NCBI GenBank assembly: GCA_017515465.1
Contig: JAFWFV010000026.1
Location: 1 to 64,000, forward strand
Length of the DNA stretch: 64,000 bases
Source of the DNA: Clostridiales bacterium
GTDB taxonomy: Bacteria; Bacillota; Clostridia; Saccharofermentanales; Saccharofermentanaceae
Direction of reading: 5' to 3'
In this document: piece after piece, positions 8,803 through 17,151 of the stretch
Layout: each line of letters opens with the position of its first letter
Numbering within the stretch: the first letter of the stretch is position 1
Translations under genes and position numbers: made by a program
The notes under the pieces: model-generated
Database searches by the model: none
Told to the model about the DNA's origin: nothing
The model's input: the letters and a program-made list of their open reading frames with translations, nothing else

Positions 8803-9239
8803 AAGACAGGATCAAGGATATACTGGGCAGTTTCTTTATAAGCGTTACCCTGATCAACGTTGCCATGCTGGTGCTGGGAAGTATCCTTATGCCTCAGCAG
8901 CAGTTCGGTTACGAAGTGTTCATCTATCCTCTCATATACGGCGTTATCGGCATCATTCCCGCTGTCATAGTGCGTGAGGGTAGGGAGCTTTCCGTAAAGC
9001 AGATGATCATACGTCATGTGATCCAGATGCTGCTGACCGTTGTCCTGCTCCTGGCCTTTATGTTTGGCGGAAGAACGGTCGACCGCGAATTGTTGATCAT
9101 TGCTGCCAGCGTCGCTGTAAGCGTAATGATCATCTATGCCGGGGTAGTCGTCATCAGCTGGTTCCTGGACAAGAAAACTGCAGACAGGATGACCGAGGAT
9201 CTGATCAGATTTCAGGAAAGGCAGAATTCCGGGCTCTGA
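8799..9239 (+). CDS. DUF3021 family four-helix membrane protein (146 aa)
   Basis: Four membrane segments (about residues 10-30, 38-56, 69-90, 98-120) with short loops and a charged C-terminal tail (DKKTADRMTEDLIRFQERQ). This matches the DUF3021 family, which is habitually encoded next to LytTR regulators and is thought to modulate them at the membrane. The ATG overlaps the LytTR stop (ATGA). What it senses is unknown. The 180 bases after it, up to 9420, show no clear gene or strong terminator. Confidence 0.85.
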   Translation: MKDRIKDILGSFFISVTLINVAMLVLGSILMPQQQFGYEVFIYPLIYGVIGIIPAVIVREGRELSVKQMIIRHVIQMLLTVVLLLAFMFGGRTVDRELLIIAASVAVSVMIIYAGVVVISWFLDKKTADRMTEDLIRFQERQNSGL

Positions 9240-9420
9240 TTTATTGAACACAATCATTACAATGTGTTGCCCGTTTATGCTAATCGTACAAAAACCCGTA
9301 AATGCATCTGTCATTTATCGTCAACAGGCTGATTTACAAGGATTCCGAATTGAATAGAATGGGAATTGCAAACAGGGTGTTTGCAACATTTATCTAGATG
9401 GAATCTGGAGGGAACAAGAA

Positions 9421-10323
9421 ATGAAAACTGTTAGAAAGATCCTTGCAATTGCCGTAGCTGTCATGATGATGAGCTTCGTATTTACCGCTTGCAGCACGAT
9501 CGAGGAGGAAGTCCTCGGTGATTGGACAGTCAGCACGATCAACGGAATGACACGTGACCAGTATGCGGAAACTGTCAATATGCCTTCACTGAGACTGGCT
9601 CTCAATCTCAAGCTTGAGCCTGATAAGGCAACGATCTCCAGTGTGGACGGTGTTCAGGAATATCAGGTGGAGTACACATCTGAGAACGCTGAGCTCCTGA
9701 GAGACGGTAATGCGGCAGGTACTATCGCATATAACAAGGATGCACAGACCCTTACGATACAGAACAGCTCTTTGTCAGGCGGTTCGGTCGTTGAGTATGT
9801 ATTTGTTAAGGGTACAACAGACCTGTCAGAATGGGGCCTGCCTGAGGATACTTCCGGTCTTACAGGCGCAGACTACGGTGAGCGTTCAGAAGAAGACATG
9901 ATGAGAGATGAGATGAACAACGGTTATTCCGGTTCTGATTACGGTGAGATGTCTGAGGACGAACTGAACAGCGGTGAAGGCAACAACGCAGGCTTCACGG
10001 GCAGGGACTATGGCGAGCTCGATCCTGACGAGATGGCAAACGGCAACGGTAATTTGGCAATTACAAATACCAACACCAACAGGAACAACAACACAGCAGC
10101 TGGAAACGGCGGTACAGGCAGCAATTCAGGCCTCACAGGCAGGGATTATGGTGAGCGTACCGAGGAGGAGCTGGCACAGGACGGTATCTACATCGACTAT
10201 GGTGAAGGAAACAATGCAGGATATACCGGCAGAGACTATGGTGAGCGTACCGAAGAGGACATGATGAGAGATGAGATGAATAACGGCTACACCGGAAGAG
10301 ATTACGGTGAAGGCGAGGGCTGA
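9421..10323 (+). CDS. Lipoprotein with a repeated DYGE-motif acidic tail (300 aa)
   Basis: A lipoprotein signal peptide ends in FTAC. Residues about 30-135 form a compact beta-rich domain (LGDWTVSTING, then LKLEPDKATISS, QEYQVEYTSEN, SVVEYVFVKG) that looks lipocalin-like but is not recognised. From about residue 146 to the end the protein consists of seven spaced copies of a motif G-[LYF]-[TS]-G-x-DYGE, most followed by RTEED, MSEDE or LDPDE, separated by Asn/Gly linkers (NTNTNRNNNTAAGNGG). The tail is highly acidic. It could bind cations or serve as a flexible surface display. A clear RBS (GGAGGGAAC) precedes the ATG. The next lipoprotein gene follows after 25 bases. Confidence 0.8.
   Translation: MKTVRKILAIAVAVMMMSFVFTACSTIEEEVLGDWTVSTINGMTRDQYAETVNMPSLRLALNLKLEPDKATISSVDGVQEYQVEYTSENAELLRDGNAAGTIAYNKDAQTLTIQNSSLSGGSVVEYVFVKGTTDLSEWGLPEDTSGLTGADYGERSEEDMMRDEMNNGYSGSDYGEMSEDELNSGEGNNAGFTGRDYGELDPDEMANGNGNLAITNTNTNRNNNTAAGNGGTGSNSGLTGRDYGERTEEELAQDGIYIDYGEGNNAGYTGRDYGERTEEDMMRDEMNNGYTGRDYGEGEG
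9856..10320 (+). repeat. Degenerate in-frame repeats coding DYGE modules
   Basis: Seven copies of a roughly 14-codon unit encoding variants of GxTGRDYGERTEED. The two copies near 10140 and 10230 share long identical stretches such as TATGGTGAGCGTACCGA, implying recent duplication or gene conversion. Confidence 0.75.
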
Positions 10324-10348
10324 ATGCTCAGTAAAGGAGATAAAGGTT

Positions 10349-11125
10349 ATGAAGAAGACATTATTGGTAACTGCCGCACTCTGTATCGCTGTTATGGCAG
10401 CAGGTTGCAGCAAGACAGAAGAGTCATCATATGCAACAACGATGGATACGACTGCTGAGACAGCTGCCTCTGAGACTGAGATCTCAGATGAGACAGAGGG
10501 AACAGAGACTCCCGCATCCCAGCATGATGTCGTGGTAGAGGATCAGTCCGTAACGACGCTTTCAGATGAAACGGGTGACTACTCTTCAACGATTCCCAAG
10601 CTCATAGTCGATGGTCAGGAAGCAGAATCCATCAACTATGAACTTAAGAGCACACTGACTGAAAAGTACAGCATGGAAAAGGATGCCAATTCAGGTTACG
10701 TAACAGGTTACGAGATGCGTTATGCCTGGGGCGTAAAGGATAACATCGTATCCATCGTTGTTATCGCTGGTTATATCGGCGATGATGGTGCAGATTATGC
10801 AGTATTCAATTATGATCTGGACAATCTGACTGCCCTTAGCGGTGATGAGGTCGTAGAAAGACTTGATATGTCTGTTGATGAGTTCTTCGACAGTGTAGCA
10901 AACGTATACAGGACATATTGGGAAAATGAGCCCTGGCTCGGTGAGGCGTATAATGACATGCTCGACAGGAGTATCTCCGTCATCGACTTTGAACACGTAA
11001 AGCCTTTCATTACTCCTTCCGGACATACGGGCTTTGCAGGATACATCTACACACCTTCGCAGTCAGCAGAAGGTTATGCATGCTTCGACATGGATGACTG
11101 TGTCCGCGAGGGATTTGCAGGCTGA
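10349..11125 (+). CDS. Lipoprotein with a DUF3298/RsiV-like domain (258 aa)
   Basis: Start ATG at 10349 is set by AAAGGAGA at 10333-10340; a frame-extended start at 10307 overlaps the previous gene and would bury the signal peptide. The signal peptide ends in lipobox MAAGC. A Thr/Ser/Glu-rich linker (about 22-75) leads to a globular domain where the arrangement PKLIVDGQEAESINYEL, then a central strand region, then LTALSGDEVVERLDMSVDEFF resembles the DUF4163 plus DUF3298 pair of RsiV/PdaC-type proteins. That resemblance is from pattern memory. It probably shares a transcript with the DYGE lipoprotein and is closed by the terminator at 11148. Confidence 0.75.
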   Translation: MKKTLLVTAALCIAVMAAGCSKTEESSYATTMDTTAETAASETEISDETEGTETPASQHDVVVEDQSVTTLSDETGDYSSTIPKLIVDGQEAESINYELKSTLTEKYSMEKDANSGYVTGYEMRYAWGVKDNIVSIVVIAGYIGDDGADYAVFNYDLDNLTALSGDEVVERLDMSVDEFFDSVANVYRTYWENEPWLGEAYNDMLDRSISVIDFEHVKPFITPSGHTGFAGYIYTPSQSAEGYACFDMDDCVREGFAG

Positions 11126-11147
11126 TCCTGACTCTTGTGACTATACA

Positions 11148-11178
11148 CCCGGAGCATGTCTGTGCTCCGGGTTTTTTA
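11148..11178 (+). terminator. Rho-independent terminator
   Basis: CCCGGAGCA (11148-11156) pairs perfectly with TGCTCCGGG (11163-11171) around a 6-base loop and is followed by six Ts. It ends the two-lipoprotein transcript. This is the clearest simple terminator in the window. Confidence 0.93.
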
Positions 11179-11227
11179 TTGTCAGAAAGTGCGCCCTGCA
11201 TTATGATTAGTAATTGAGGTGATAACT

Positions 11228-11872
11228 ATGTCTAAGAAAAGAGTTTTATGTTATGGAGATTCTCTCACATGGGGATTTGATCCTGATACCAGAACACGTT
11301 TCGGTGAGGATTCCAGATGGCCGAGAGTGATGGGACAGATATTGGGAGACGGATATGAGATCATCGAGGAGGGCCAGAATGGCAGGACTATCGCAACTGA
11401 TGACCCTGCTGAAGGTGAGAAGAACGGACTGAAATATATAGGCCCCTGCCTGGAGAGCCATACGCCGCTTGATACCGTGATAATCATGCTGGGATCTAAT
11501 GACTGCAAGCGTAAGTTCTCTTATTCTGCTATGGATATCGCAGGCGAGATGCAGATCATGCTGGAGAAGATCAAGCAGTATAACGAATTCAGATGCCAAA
11601 GCAGTTTCAGGATCATCCTGGTTTCTCCTCCTGTCATTTCTGATGCGATCAGGGATTCCTGGTTAGGGGACAGCTTCGGTTATGAGAATGCCTGCAGGGT
11701 ATCATCTGAGCTGGCAGGATGGTATGAACAGCTGTCTAAGATGTATGATACCGGTTATATCAATGCAGCAGAGCATGTTAAGGCCAGTGATTCCGACGGA
11801 TGTCATATGGACAGTGATAACCAGAGGATACTGGGCAGGGTCATAGCACAGTATATACTGGATAGATCATGA
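11228..11872 (+). CDS. SGNH-fold esterase/lipase (214 aa)
   Basis: A GDSL-type hydrolase with block I GDSLTWG (Ser about residue 12), the block II Gly in GQNGRT, block III GSND, and a C-terminal catalytic dyad in SDGCHMDSDN (Asp and His). The N-terminal FDPDTRTRFGEDSRWP pattern is typical of bacterial arylesterase-like members such as the TesA/aryl esterase SGNH group. No signal peptide, so it acts in the cytoplasm. The ATG at 11228 is preferred over GTG at 11219 because the GTG is part of the GAGGTG ribosome binding site. Its stop overlaps the SpoU methyltransferase start (ATGA). The substrate is unknown. Confidence 0.9.
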   Translation: MSKKRVLCYGDSLTWGFDPDTRTRFGEDSRWPRVMGQILGDGYEIIEEGQNGRTIATDDPAEGEKNGLKYIGPCLESHTPLDTVIIMLGSNDCKRKFSYSAMDIAGEMQIMLEKIKQYNEFRCQSSFRIILVSPPVISDAIRDSWLGDSFGYENACRVSSELAGWYEQLSKMYDTGYINAAEHVKASDSDGCHMDSDNQRILGRVIAQYILDRS

Positions 11873-12699
11873 ATATCACTGAGATCAGAGACATAAATGC
11901 CGTTGAATTAGATGCATTTGTCAGGGCAACCGAGCCCCAGCTCAGGAGGCAGGGTGTCTTTCTGGCTGAGAGTGCAAATGTCATCCTCCGTGCTCTGGAA
12001 GCAGGATGCGAACCCGTCCGGATGCTTATTGAGACGGAACGCATAGATGCTGAAGCCAGACCCGTATTTGACGCTATAGAACAGATCTTTGGCAGGGACA
12101 GACTGGATCAGCTTCCCGTATATTCCGTACCCAGGGAGATAGTAACGGGCATAACAGGGCATCATCTGGTCAGAGGACTGTGGATGATGATGGCAAGAAA
12201 GCCGGAACTCACAGTCTCTGACTTTTGCCGTGATAAAAAGCGCATTGCCGTTCTGGTCGATGTGGTAAATCCCGTAAATGTAGGCGCCATCTTCCGTTCC
12301 GCGGCGGCTCTGGGCATGGATGGTGTCCTTCTCAGCCATAAGTCAGTGGATCCACTGACCAGGAGGGTAGCCAGAGTGAGCATGGGGACCGTCTTTCAGA
12401 TACCATGGGCAAGAGCGTCAGAGGAGGATATGGACGGGGCAGCTCTTACCGGCATCCTGCATTCATTCGGGTTTAAAACAGTAGCAATGGCTCTAACGGA
12501 GGATTCCACGAATATCGATAATGATGAGATCAGGGCCAATGAGAAGGTGGCAGTGCTCCTAGGTACAGAGGGGACGGGACTTCCTCGTGATGTTATATCT
12601 GCAAGTGATTACCGTGTGATGATACCCATGCATCATGGTGTTGATTCGTTAAATGTTGCTGTTGCCAGTGCCATCAGCTTCTGGGAAATATTGAAGTGA
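11869..12699 (+). CDS. SpoU/TrmH-family RNA 2'-O-methyltransferase (276 aa)
   Basis: The C-terminal SPOUT domain shows the trefoil-knot motifs: VVNPVNVGAIFRSAAALG (motif 1), LLGTEGTGLP (motif 2) and VMIPMHHGVDSLNVAVASAI (motif 3, SAM binding). An N-terminal substrate-binding domain (about residues 1-100) of the SpoU_sub_bind type begins RRQGVFLAESANVILRALEAG. It should methylate a ribose in rRNA or tRNA with S-adenosylmethionine; the site cannot be deduced. It is translationally coupled to the SGNH gene (ATGA overlap). The stop is 6 bases before the cstA promoter -35. Confidence 0.92.
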   Translation: MNITEIRDINAVELDAFVRATEPQLRRQGVFLAESANVILRALEAGCEPVRMLIETERIDAEARPVFDAIEQIFGRDRLDQLPVYSVPREIVTGITGHHLVRGLWMMMARKPELTVSDFCRDKKRIAVLVDVVNPVNVGAIFRSAAALGMDGVLLSHKSVDPLTRRVARVSMGTVFQIPWARASEEDMDGAALTGILHSFGFKTVAMALTEDSTNIDNDEIRANEKVAVLLGTEGTGLPRDVISASDYRVMIPMHHGVDSLNVAVASAISFWEILK

Positions 12700-12704
12700 A
12701 ACTT

Positions 12705-12733
12705 ATAACAGGAACTTGTTCCTGTGCTATAAT
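12705..12733 (+). promoter_or_regulatory. Promoter of the CstA-type gene with embedded palindrome
   Basis: ATAACA (12705-12710, 4 of 6), a 17-base spacer and a perfect TATAAT (12728-12733) in the extended form TGC-TATAAT. The expected start point near 12740 lies after the longest open frame start (12716), so translation should begin at ATG 12776. Confidence 0.65.
12708..12725. promoter_or_regulatory. Perfect 8+2+8 inverted repeat, candidate operator
   Basis: ACAGGAACTTGTTCCTGT is a perfect dyad with a 2-base centre. It overlaps the end of the -35 and fills the spacer up to the extended -10 TG, the standard position for a repressor site. No T run follows, so it is not a terminator. Confidence 0.6.
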
Positions 12734-12775
12734 CAATCAATATATCGTAACTTATACTGGCAGGTTGCTATTATC

Positions 12776-14215
12776 ATGGTATCATTTGTTATTTCTCTGG
12801 TGGTGCTGGTCCTGGGATATTTTTTATATGGCCGGCTTACTGAAAAGGTCTTTGGACCCGACGATAGAAAGACGCCTGCGATCGCCATAAATGATGGCGT
12901 TGACTGTGTCCCGATAAAGACGTGGAAAGCCCTTCTGATCCAGCTTTTGAATATTGCAGGTACCGGTCCCATATTCGGTGCGCTGATGGGTGCATGTTTC
13001 GGCCCCGTCGTATTCCTCTGGATAGTTTTCGGTTCCATATTAGGCGGTGCTGTTCATGATTATATGAGCGGAATGATCTCCGAGAGGAATAACGGTGCTT
13101 CGATCGCAGAACTTTCAGGTATCTATCTCGGCAAGCCTGCGCTTTACGTCATGCGTGTCTTCTCCGTCCTTCTCCTGCTGCTGACCGGAACTGTATTTGT
13201 AAACAGTCCTGCGACGCTTCTGGCGGATCTCACGGATAATGCCGTCAGTACCGGTATATGGATAGTGATAATACTTGTCTATTATGTGCTGGCGACACTG
13301 CTTCCCATCGACAAGGTGATAGGCAGGTTCTATCCGGTATTCGGCGTAATACTGATCGTTATGGCGCTATCGATCGCAGGAGGCATCATGCTCCTTCCAC
13401 AGTATGAGGTCCCTGAGGTCTCGCTCAGCAACCTTAATCCCACCGGGCTTCCGATCTGGCCGTTCATGTTCATAACTGTAGCCTGCGGAGCCATCTCGGG
13501 ATTCCATGCGACCCAGTCGCCTATGATGGCCAAGTGCATTACCAGTGAGAAGGAGGGACGCAAGGTGTTCTACGGCGCGATGCTGATAGAATCCGTTATC
13601 GCTCTCATCTGGGCTGCTGCAGGCGTTGCTTTCTATGGCAGTACGCAGATGCTGCAGGGTGCACTTACGGACCTGGGACAGTCGGGCGTTGTATATGATA
13701 TCAGCACAAATATGCTTGGCAGGTTCGGAGGCGCTCTGGCGATCATTGGCGTTGTAGTATGTCCCATTACATCCGGCGATACCGCCTTCAGGAGTGCCAG
13801 GCTGATACTGGCTGAATGGACGAAGCTGGATCAGAAGAAGATCCGTTCCAGGCTAATTATCACCGTTCCTCTGCTGGGGGTCAGTGCAATCCTTACCCAG
13901 ATCGATTTTAATATCCTGTGGAGATACTTTTCATGGAGCAACCAGACACTGGCGACGATAGCTCTGTGGGTTTGCACTGCATATCTTATCAAGAGCGGCA
14001 GGAAACATGTGTATCTGCTCCTTACAGCTATGCCTGCTACGTTTATGACTGCCGTTTCGGTCACATATATCATCATTGCAGACGAAGGCTTCAGACTGCC
14101 GGAAGAGGTCGGATATCTGACCGGCATCGCAGTCGCACTGGCGATGTTCGTTAATTTTGTTACCATGTATGTAAAACATAACAAAGTCCATGTCAGACGC
14201 AGAAGGGGTAAATAA
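12776..14215 (+). CDS. cstA: CstA-family carbon starvation/pyruvate transporter (479 aa)
   Basis: A polytopic membrane protein with roughly 13-14 helices. Family signatures seen are NIAGTGPIFGALMGACFGPVVFLWIVFGSI-type region (about residues 62-90), HDYMSGMISERN, GFHATQSPMMAKCI and the late block ITSGDTAFRSARL. At about 480 residues it is the short CstA form common in Clostridia. CstA proteins carry pyruvate or peptides in enterobacteria; the substrate here is an inference. The start ATG at 12776 fits the promoter; an AGG at about 12761 is a weak RBS. A perfect palindrome in its promoter suggests repression control. A small zinc-ribbon gene follows 55 bases later. Confidence 0.88.
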   Translation: MVSFVISLVVLVLGYFLYGRLTEKVFGPDDRKTPAIAINDGVDCVPIKTWKALLIQLLNIAGTGPIFGALMGACFGPVVFLWIVFGSILGGAVHDYMSGMISERNNGASIAELSGIYLGKPALYVMRVFSVLLLLLTGTVFVNSPATLLADLTDNAVSTGIWIVIILVYYVLATLLPIDKVIGRFYPVFGVILIVMALSIAGGIMLLPQYEVPEVSLSNLNPTGLPIWPFMFITVACGAISGFHATQSPMMAKCITSEKEGRKVFYGAMLIESVIALIWAAAGVAFYGSTQMLQGALTDLGQSGVVYDISTNMLGRFGGALAIIGVVVCPITSGDTAFRSARLILAEWTKLDQKKIRSRLIITVPLLGVSAILTQIDFNILWRYFSWSNQTLATIALWVCTAYLIKSGRKHVYLLLTAMPATFMTAVSVTYIIIADEGFRLPEEVGYLTGIAVALAMFVNFVTMYVKHNKVHVRRRRGK

Positions 14216-14225
14216 TGGTACACAT

Positions 14226-14250
14226 GTTCCGCTATAATGATGGCAGGAAC
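14226..14250 (+). promoter_or_regulatory. TATAAT flanked by GTTCC and AGGAAC half-sites
   Basis: GTTCC (14226-14230) and AGGAAC (14245-14250) face each other around TATAAT (14233-14238). The half-sites are the same as those of the cstA palindrome at 12708-12725 but further apart. No good -35 is visible. It may be a second site for the same regulator or coincidence. Confidence 0.3.
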
Positions 14251-14270
14251 TGACAAAGGAGGCTGCGGTC

Positions 14271-14477
14271 ATGGGCAGGAACAGAGAGAGCAGAGCTAAA
14301 TGGATCAGACATTCCCATCTCTTCAGAGGCGATACATATGAATGCTCGCGCTGTGGTTATACGGCCGGCAGCAGGCAGGAGAGGTGCCCGGAATGTGATT
14401 CCCTGATGACCGGGGACAAATATGATCCACAGTGGGTTGATGAACTGGAGATGTTCGACGCAATATTTGACGATTGA
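14271..14477 (+). CDS. Small zinc-ribbon / rubredoxin-like protein (68 aa)
   Basis: Two knuckles, CSRCGY and CPECDS, spaced by about 16 residues, form a single zinc- or iron-binding ribbon in a basic then acidic 68-residue protein. A strong AAAGGAGG RBS precedes the ATG. Such proteins occur as stand-alone small metal-binding proteins; rubredoxin proper has CxxCGY...CPxCG, which this partly resembles, so an electron carrier cannot be excluded, but the second knuckle ends in Asp-Ser rather than Gly. It directly follows the CstA-type transporter. Confidence 0.75.
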   Translation: MGRNRESRAKWIRHSHLFRGDTYECSRCGYTAGSRQERCPECDSLMTGDKYDPQWVDELEMFDAIFDD

Positions 14478-14504
14478 TTCCGATTAGTGTCGTATCTGAT
14501 TCTA

Positions 14505-14513
14505 TGCTATACT
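14505..14513 (+). promoter_or_regulatory. Extended -10 element
   Basis: TGCTATACT just after the zinc-ribbon gene, about 35 bases before the next ATG. The -35 region is poor. Confidence 0.4.
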
Positions 14514-14542
14514 TCTGATATCAGGTATCGGAGGATCTTTGT

Positions 14543-15622
14543 ATGGCATTTGCTTCAATGTTTCTGCTGGTGGTATTTTTTATCATCATCATCGGTGCTG
14601 TATCGTTCCTGATCGGTCTGATACTGTTCATTATAGGCCTTGCCAATAAGAAAAAGGTGCAGAAACAGAACAGGAAATGGCCTTTCGTCCTGATCATCAT
14701 CGGTGTTCTCATAATGGCGCCTTCTGTCATATCAACGATCGCATTCTCGATATTCGCTGCCTCACAGTCCTATAACTCAGAACATATGCTGGAGAAATAC
14801 GATTCCGTTCCTGAATGCTGGATGAATGAATCTGTATTTGATACGCAGGCATCAGAACAGGCTGTAAATGCACTTCTCATGGCTGCAGAGAACGGGGACA
14901 GGGATGAGTTCGTAGAAAACTTCTCCGAATATGCTCAGGACAGGGATGGGTTTGACGACAGTATCGACGCTTTTCTCGCGGCATACCCCGGGAATCTCTC
15001 CATAGAGAACATGACCAGAACAGGAAATGGCGGTGTTTCAGACATTCCTTCCAATACCCGTTGGTCATCTATGGATTACAGAGGCTTTATAGACGGGGAA
15101 TACTACAGGATCTTTATTACATTCTGCTATGACAGCGACGGAGATACAGATTATGTTGGTGTCAGTTCATTCATGATCTTCAATGTCGGTGGAGCTGCTG
15201 AGTATTACTACGGTGATGATGATGTGATCACCAAGAGCAGGAGAGATGAGCTCATAGTGTGCTACCTTCCTGATAGTGATGAGGTCAATGCCAGATTGAT
15301 AGACTGGCAGCCCTGTCTGTGGCAGCCCTCTGACGGTCCCGTTCTGACCACGGAGGAGATGAGAGAGGCTTTCAGACAGTATGACACGATACAGGAGGCC
15401 ATAGACGCCGGAGTCATAGGTAATCCTAATTCCAATCCCGTATACAAAAATGATGATGGCAGCATCGTTCCATCCAATGATTTCTATTACGAGCTGCAGC
15501 CTGTTGACGGTGAGGCCAGATATGCCAGGTTCCGTACAACCGGAGGCCTTACCGGCAGGATCATTGATTGCGTGGAATATACCGAAACATCGGGCGACTA
15601 CGATAATTATATTGTTCGCTGA
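14543..15622 (+). CDS. Membrane protein with extracytoplasmic domain (359 aa)
   Basis: Two hydrophobic helices (about residues 7-34 and 47-72) separated by a basic loop (KKKVQKQNRKW), then a long soluble part rich in Asp, Tyr and Asn facing out. The soluble part contains an NTF2-like or DUF-type alpha/beta pattern (AVNALLMAAENGDRDEFVENFSEYAQD), which resembles the DUF4878/SnoaL-like fold, but this is a guess from composition. GGAGG lies 7-12 bases before the ATG. No partner can be named. Confidence 0.65.
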   Translation: MAFASMFLLVVFFIIIIGAVSFLIGLILFIIGLANKKKVQKQNRKWPFVLIIIGVLIMAPSVISTIAFSIFAASQSYNSEHMLEKYDSVPECWMNESVFDTQASEQAVNALLMAAENGDRDEFVENFSEYAQDRDGFDDSIDAFLAAYPGNLSIENMTRTGNGGVSDIPSNTRWSSMDYRGFIDGEYYRIFITFCYDSDGDTDYVGVSSFMIFNVGGAAEYYYGDDDVITKSRRDELIVCYLPDSDEVNARLIDWQPCLWQPSDGPVLTTEEMREAFRQYDTIQEAIDAGVIGNPNSNPVYKNDDGSIVPSNDFYYELQPVDGEARYARFRTTGGLTGRIIDCVEYTETSGDYDNYIVR

Positions 15623-15634
15623 AGGCCCGGCAGA

Positions 15635-15643
15635 TGGTATAAT
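15635..15643 (+). promoter_or_regulatory. Extended -10 promoter element
   Basis: TGGTATAAT, a perfect hexamer in extended form, 35 bases before the ATG at 15678. TTGTTC at 15612-15617 is a possible -35 but the spacer of 20 is long. Confidence 0.55.
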
Positions 15644-15677
15644 ACGTCTATCAACAATAACAGAGGATTATGATCAA

Positions 15678-17150
15678 ATGACTTTAACTCTCAGCCTTAG
15701 CAACCTGATAAATGTCCTGTTCATAGCGGCAGGTCTGGGTATATGCGGCATGAGCTTCATTCATGTCGGGTCAGGTATGCACATTCCCAAAGAGGTAAAG
15801 AAGTATTTTCAGTTATTCTTTACACTCATAAACACTTATATCTCCATGCATCTGTTAAGGATGCTGATGGAGGGGCATACTGATAATATCAATGTTATCG
15901 GGATAAGAGTAGTAACTTTCATAGAATTCCTTGTTTCAGGATTCATGATCTATCTGCTTTCACTTTTGATACTGTATATTGCAGATCCCGGCAAGAGCGG
16001 GAAGCTGATCAACCGGCTGTTCCTCATCCTTCTCCTGATACACACGGCAGGGCTCATTGTTGCACAGTTTACGGGATTCTATTACGGTTTCGATGAAAAC
16101 AACGTCTACAGCCGCGGTCCCGGCTATCCGTGTTCCAATGTCATGCATATCCTGATGCTTGCGCAGAATATCTTTCTTCTCGTCAGATACAGGTCAAAAT
16201 TCAATAAAAAGCTTGCAACTGCATTGTGGATCTATCTGATCACGCCTATCCTGGCTATAGTTCTTCAGATATTCTTTAAGGATATCCAGTTCGTTATCCT
16301 GGCTACGGTCATGTCGGCAGCAATACTGTACTATGCGATCATCAGGATACAGACAGAGAGGTATGAGGATCAGCAGAAGGAGAAGCACCGCCTGGATACG
16401 GAGCTTTCCATGGCGACCAGGATACAGGCAGATACGCTTCCTAATATCTTCCCGGCATTCCCTGAGAGGGATGATTTTGATATTTATGCGTCCATGACGC
16501 CTGCCAAGGAGATCGGAGGCGATTTCTATGATTTCTTCCTGATCGATGATACTCACCTGGGAATAGTAATGGCTGATGTGTCAGGCAAGGGCGTTCCGGC
16601 GGCTCTGTTCATGATGGTATCCAAGATCCTCATTCAGAATATCGCCATGATGGGAAATAACCCGGCCGAGACCCTGAAGTATGTAAACAACCAGCTCTGT
16701 TCCAATAATCCGGAGGAAATGTTCGTTACGGTATGGTACGGATGTCTTGATCTGGAGACGGGCATCCTGGATGCGGCTAATGCAGGCCACGAGTTCCCGA
16801 TGTTCAAGAATCACGGAGAGCGCTTCGAGATCATTCAGGATAAGCACGACTTCGTCATCGGAGGGATGGAGGGTTCCAAATATACCTCTTATTCCATCAA
16901 GATGGATCCCGGATCCAAGCTGTTTATCTATACAGACGGCGTTCCTGAAGCAACAAATGCCGATGGAGAACTGTTCGGTACGGAAAGACTCGTAAAAGCT
17001 CTCAGGGAAGCAGAGAGCAGATCTCCCAAGCAGATCCTCGAACATGTAAATGATGTCGTTCAGGACTTTGTAAAGGAAGCCCCCCAGTTCGATGATCTTA
17101 CCATGCTCTGTATCGAATACAAGGGAGCACAGATCAGGAGACACGGATAA
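15678..17150 (+). CDS. RsbU-like membrane PP2C (SpoIIE-domain) serine phosphatase (490 aa)
   Basis: The first 225 residues contain six to seven membrane helices; a coiled segment (QTERYEDQQKEKHRLDTELSMATRIQADTLP) links them to a SpoIIE/PP2C domain. The phosphatase motifs are IGGDFYDFF, MADVSGKGVPAALFM and PQFDDLTMLCI, with all metal-binding Asp residues in place. Such proteins dephosphorylate anti-sigma-factor antagonists; no partner-switching genes are nearby. The ATG at 15678 is chosen because it follows GAGGA and the promoter; a longer frame from 15450 would overlap the previous gene by 170 bases. The next gene begins right after the stop codon. Confidence 0.92.
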   Translation: MTLTLSLSNLINVLFIAAGLGICGMSFIHVGSGMHIPKEVKKYFQLFFTLINTYISMHLLRMLMEGHTDNINVIGIRVVTFIEFLVSGFMIYLLSLLILYIADPGKSGKLINRLFLILLLIHTAGLIVAQFTGFYYGFDENNVYSRGPGYPCSNVMHILMLAQNIFLLVRYRSKFNKKLATALWIYLITPILAIVLQIFFKDIQFVILATVMSAAILYYAIIRIQTERYEDQQKEKHRLDTELSMATRIQADTLPNIFPAFPERDDFDIYASMTPAKEIGGDFYDFFLIDDTHLGIVMADVSGKGVPAALFMMVSKILIQNIAMMGNNPAETLKYVNNQLCSNNPEEMFVTVWYGCLDLETGILDAANAGHEFPMFKNHGERFEIIQDKHDFVIGGMEGSKYTSYSIKMDPGSKLFIYTDGVPEATNADGELFGTERLVKALREAESRSPKQILEHVNDVVQDFVKEAPQFDDLTMLCIEYKGAQIRRHG

Positions 17151-17151
17151 T

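Noticed and set aside
12708-12725. LexA (SOS) box reading of the cstA palindrome
   Set aside because: The Gram-positive LexA site needs GAAC and GTTC four bases apart; here they are two bases apart.
15450-15677. N-terminal extension of the RsbU-like phosphatase
   Set aside because: It overlaps the preceding gene by more than 170 bases and lies upstream of the promoter; the ATG at 15678 fits RBS and membrane topology.
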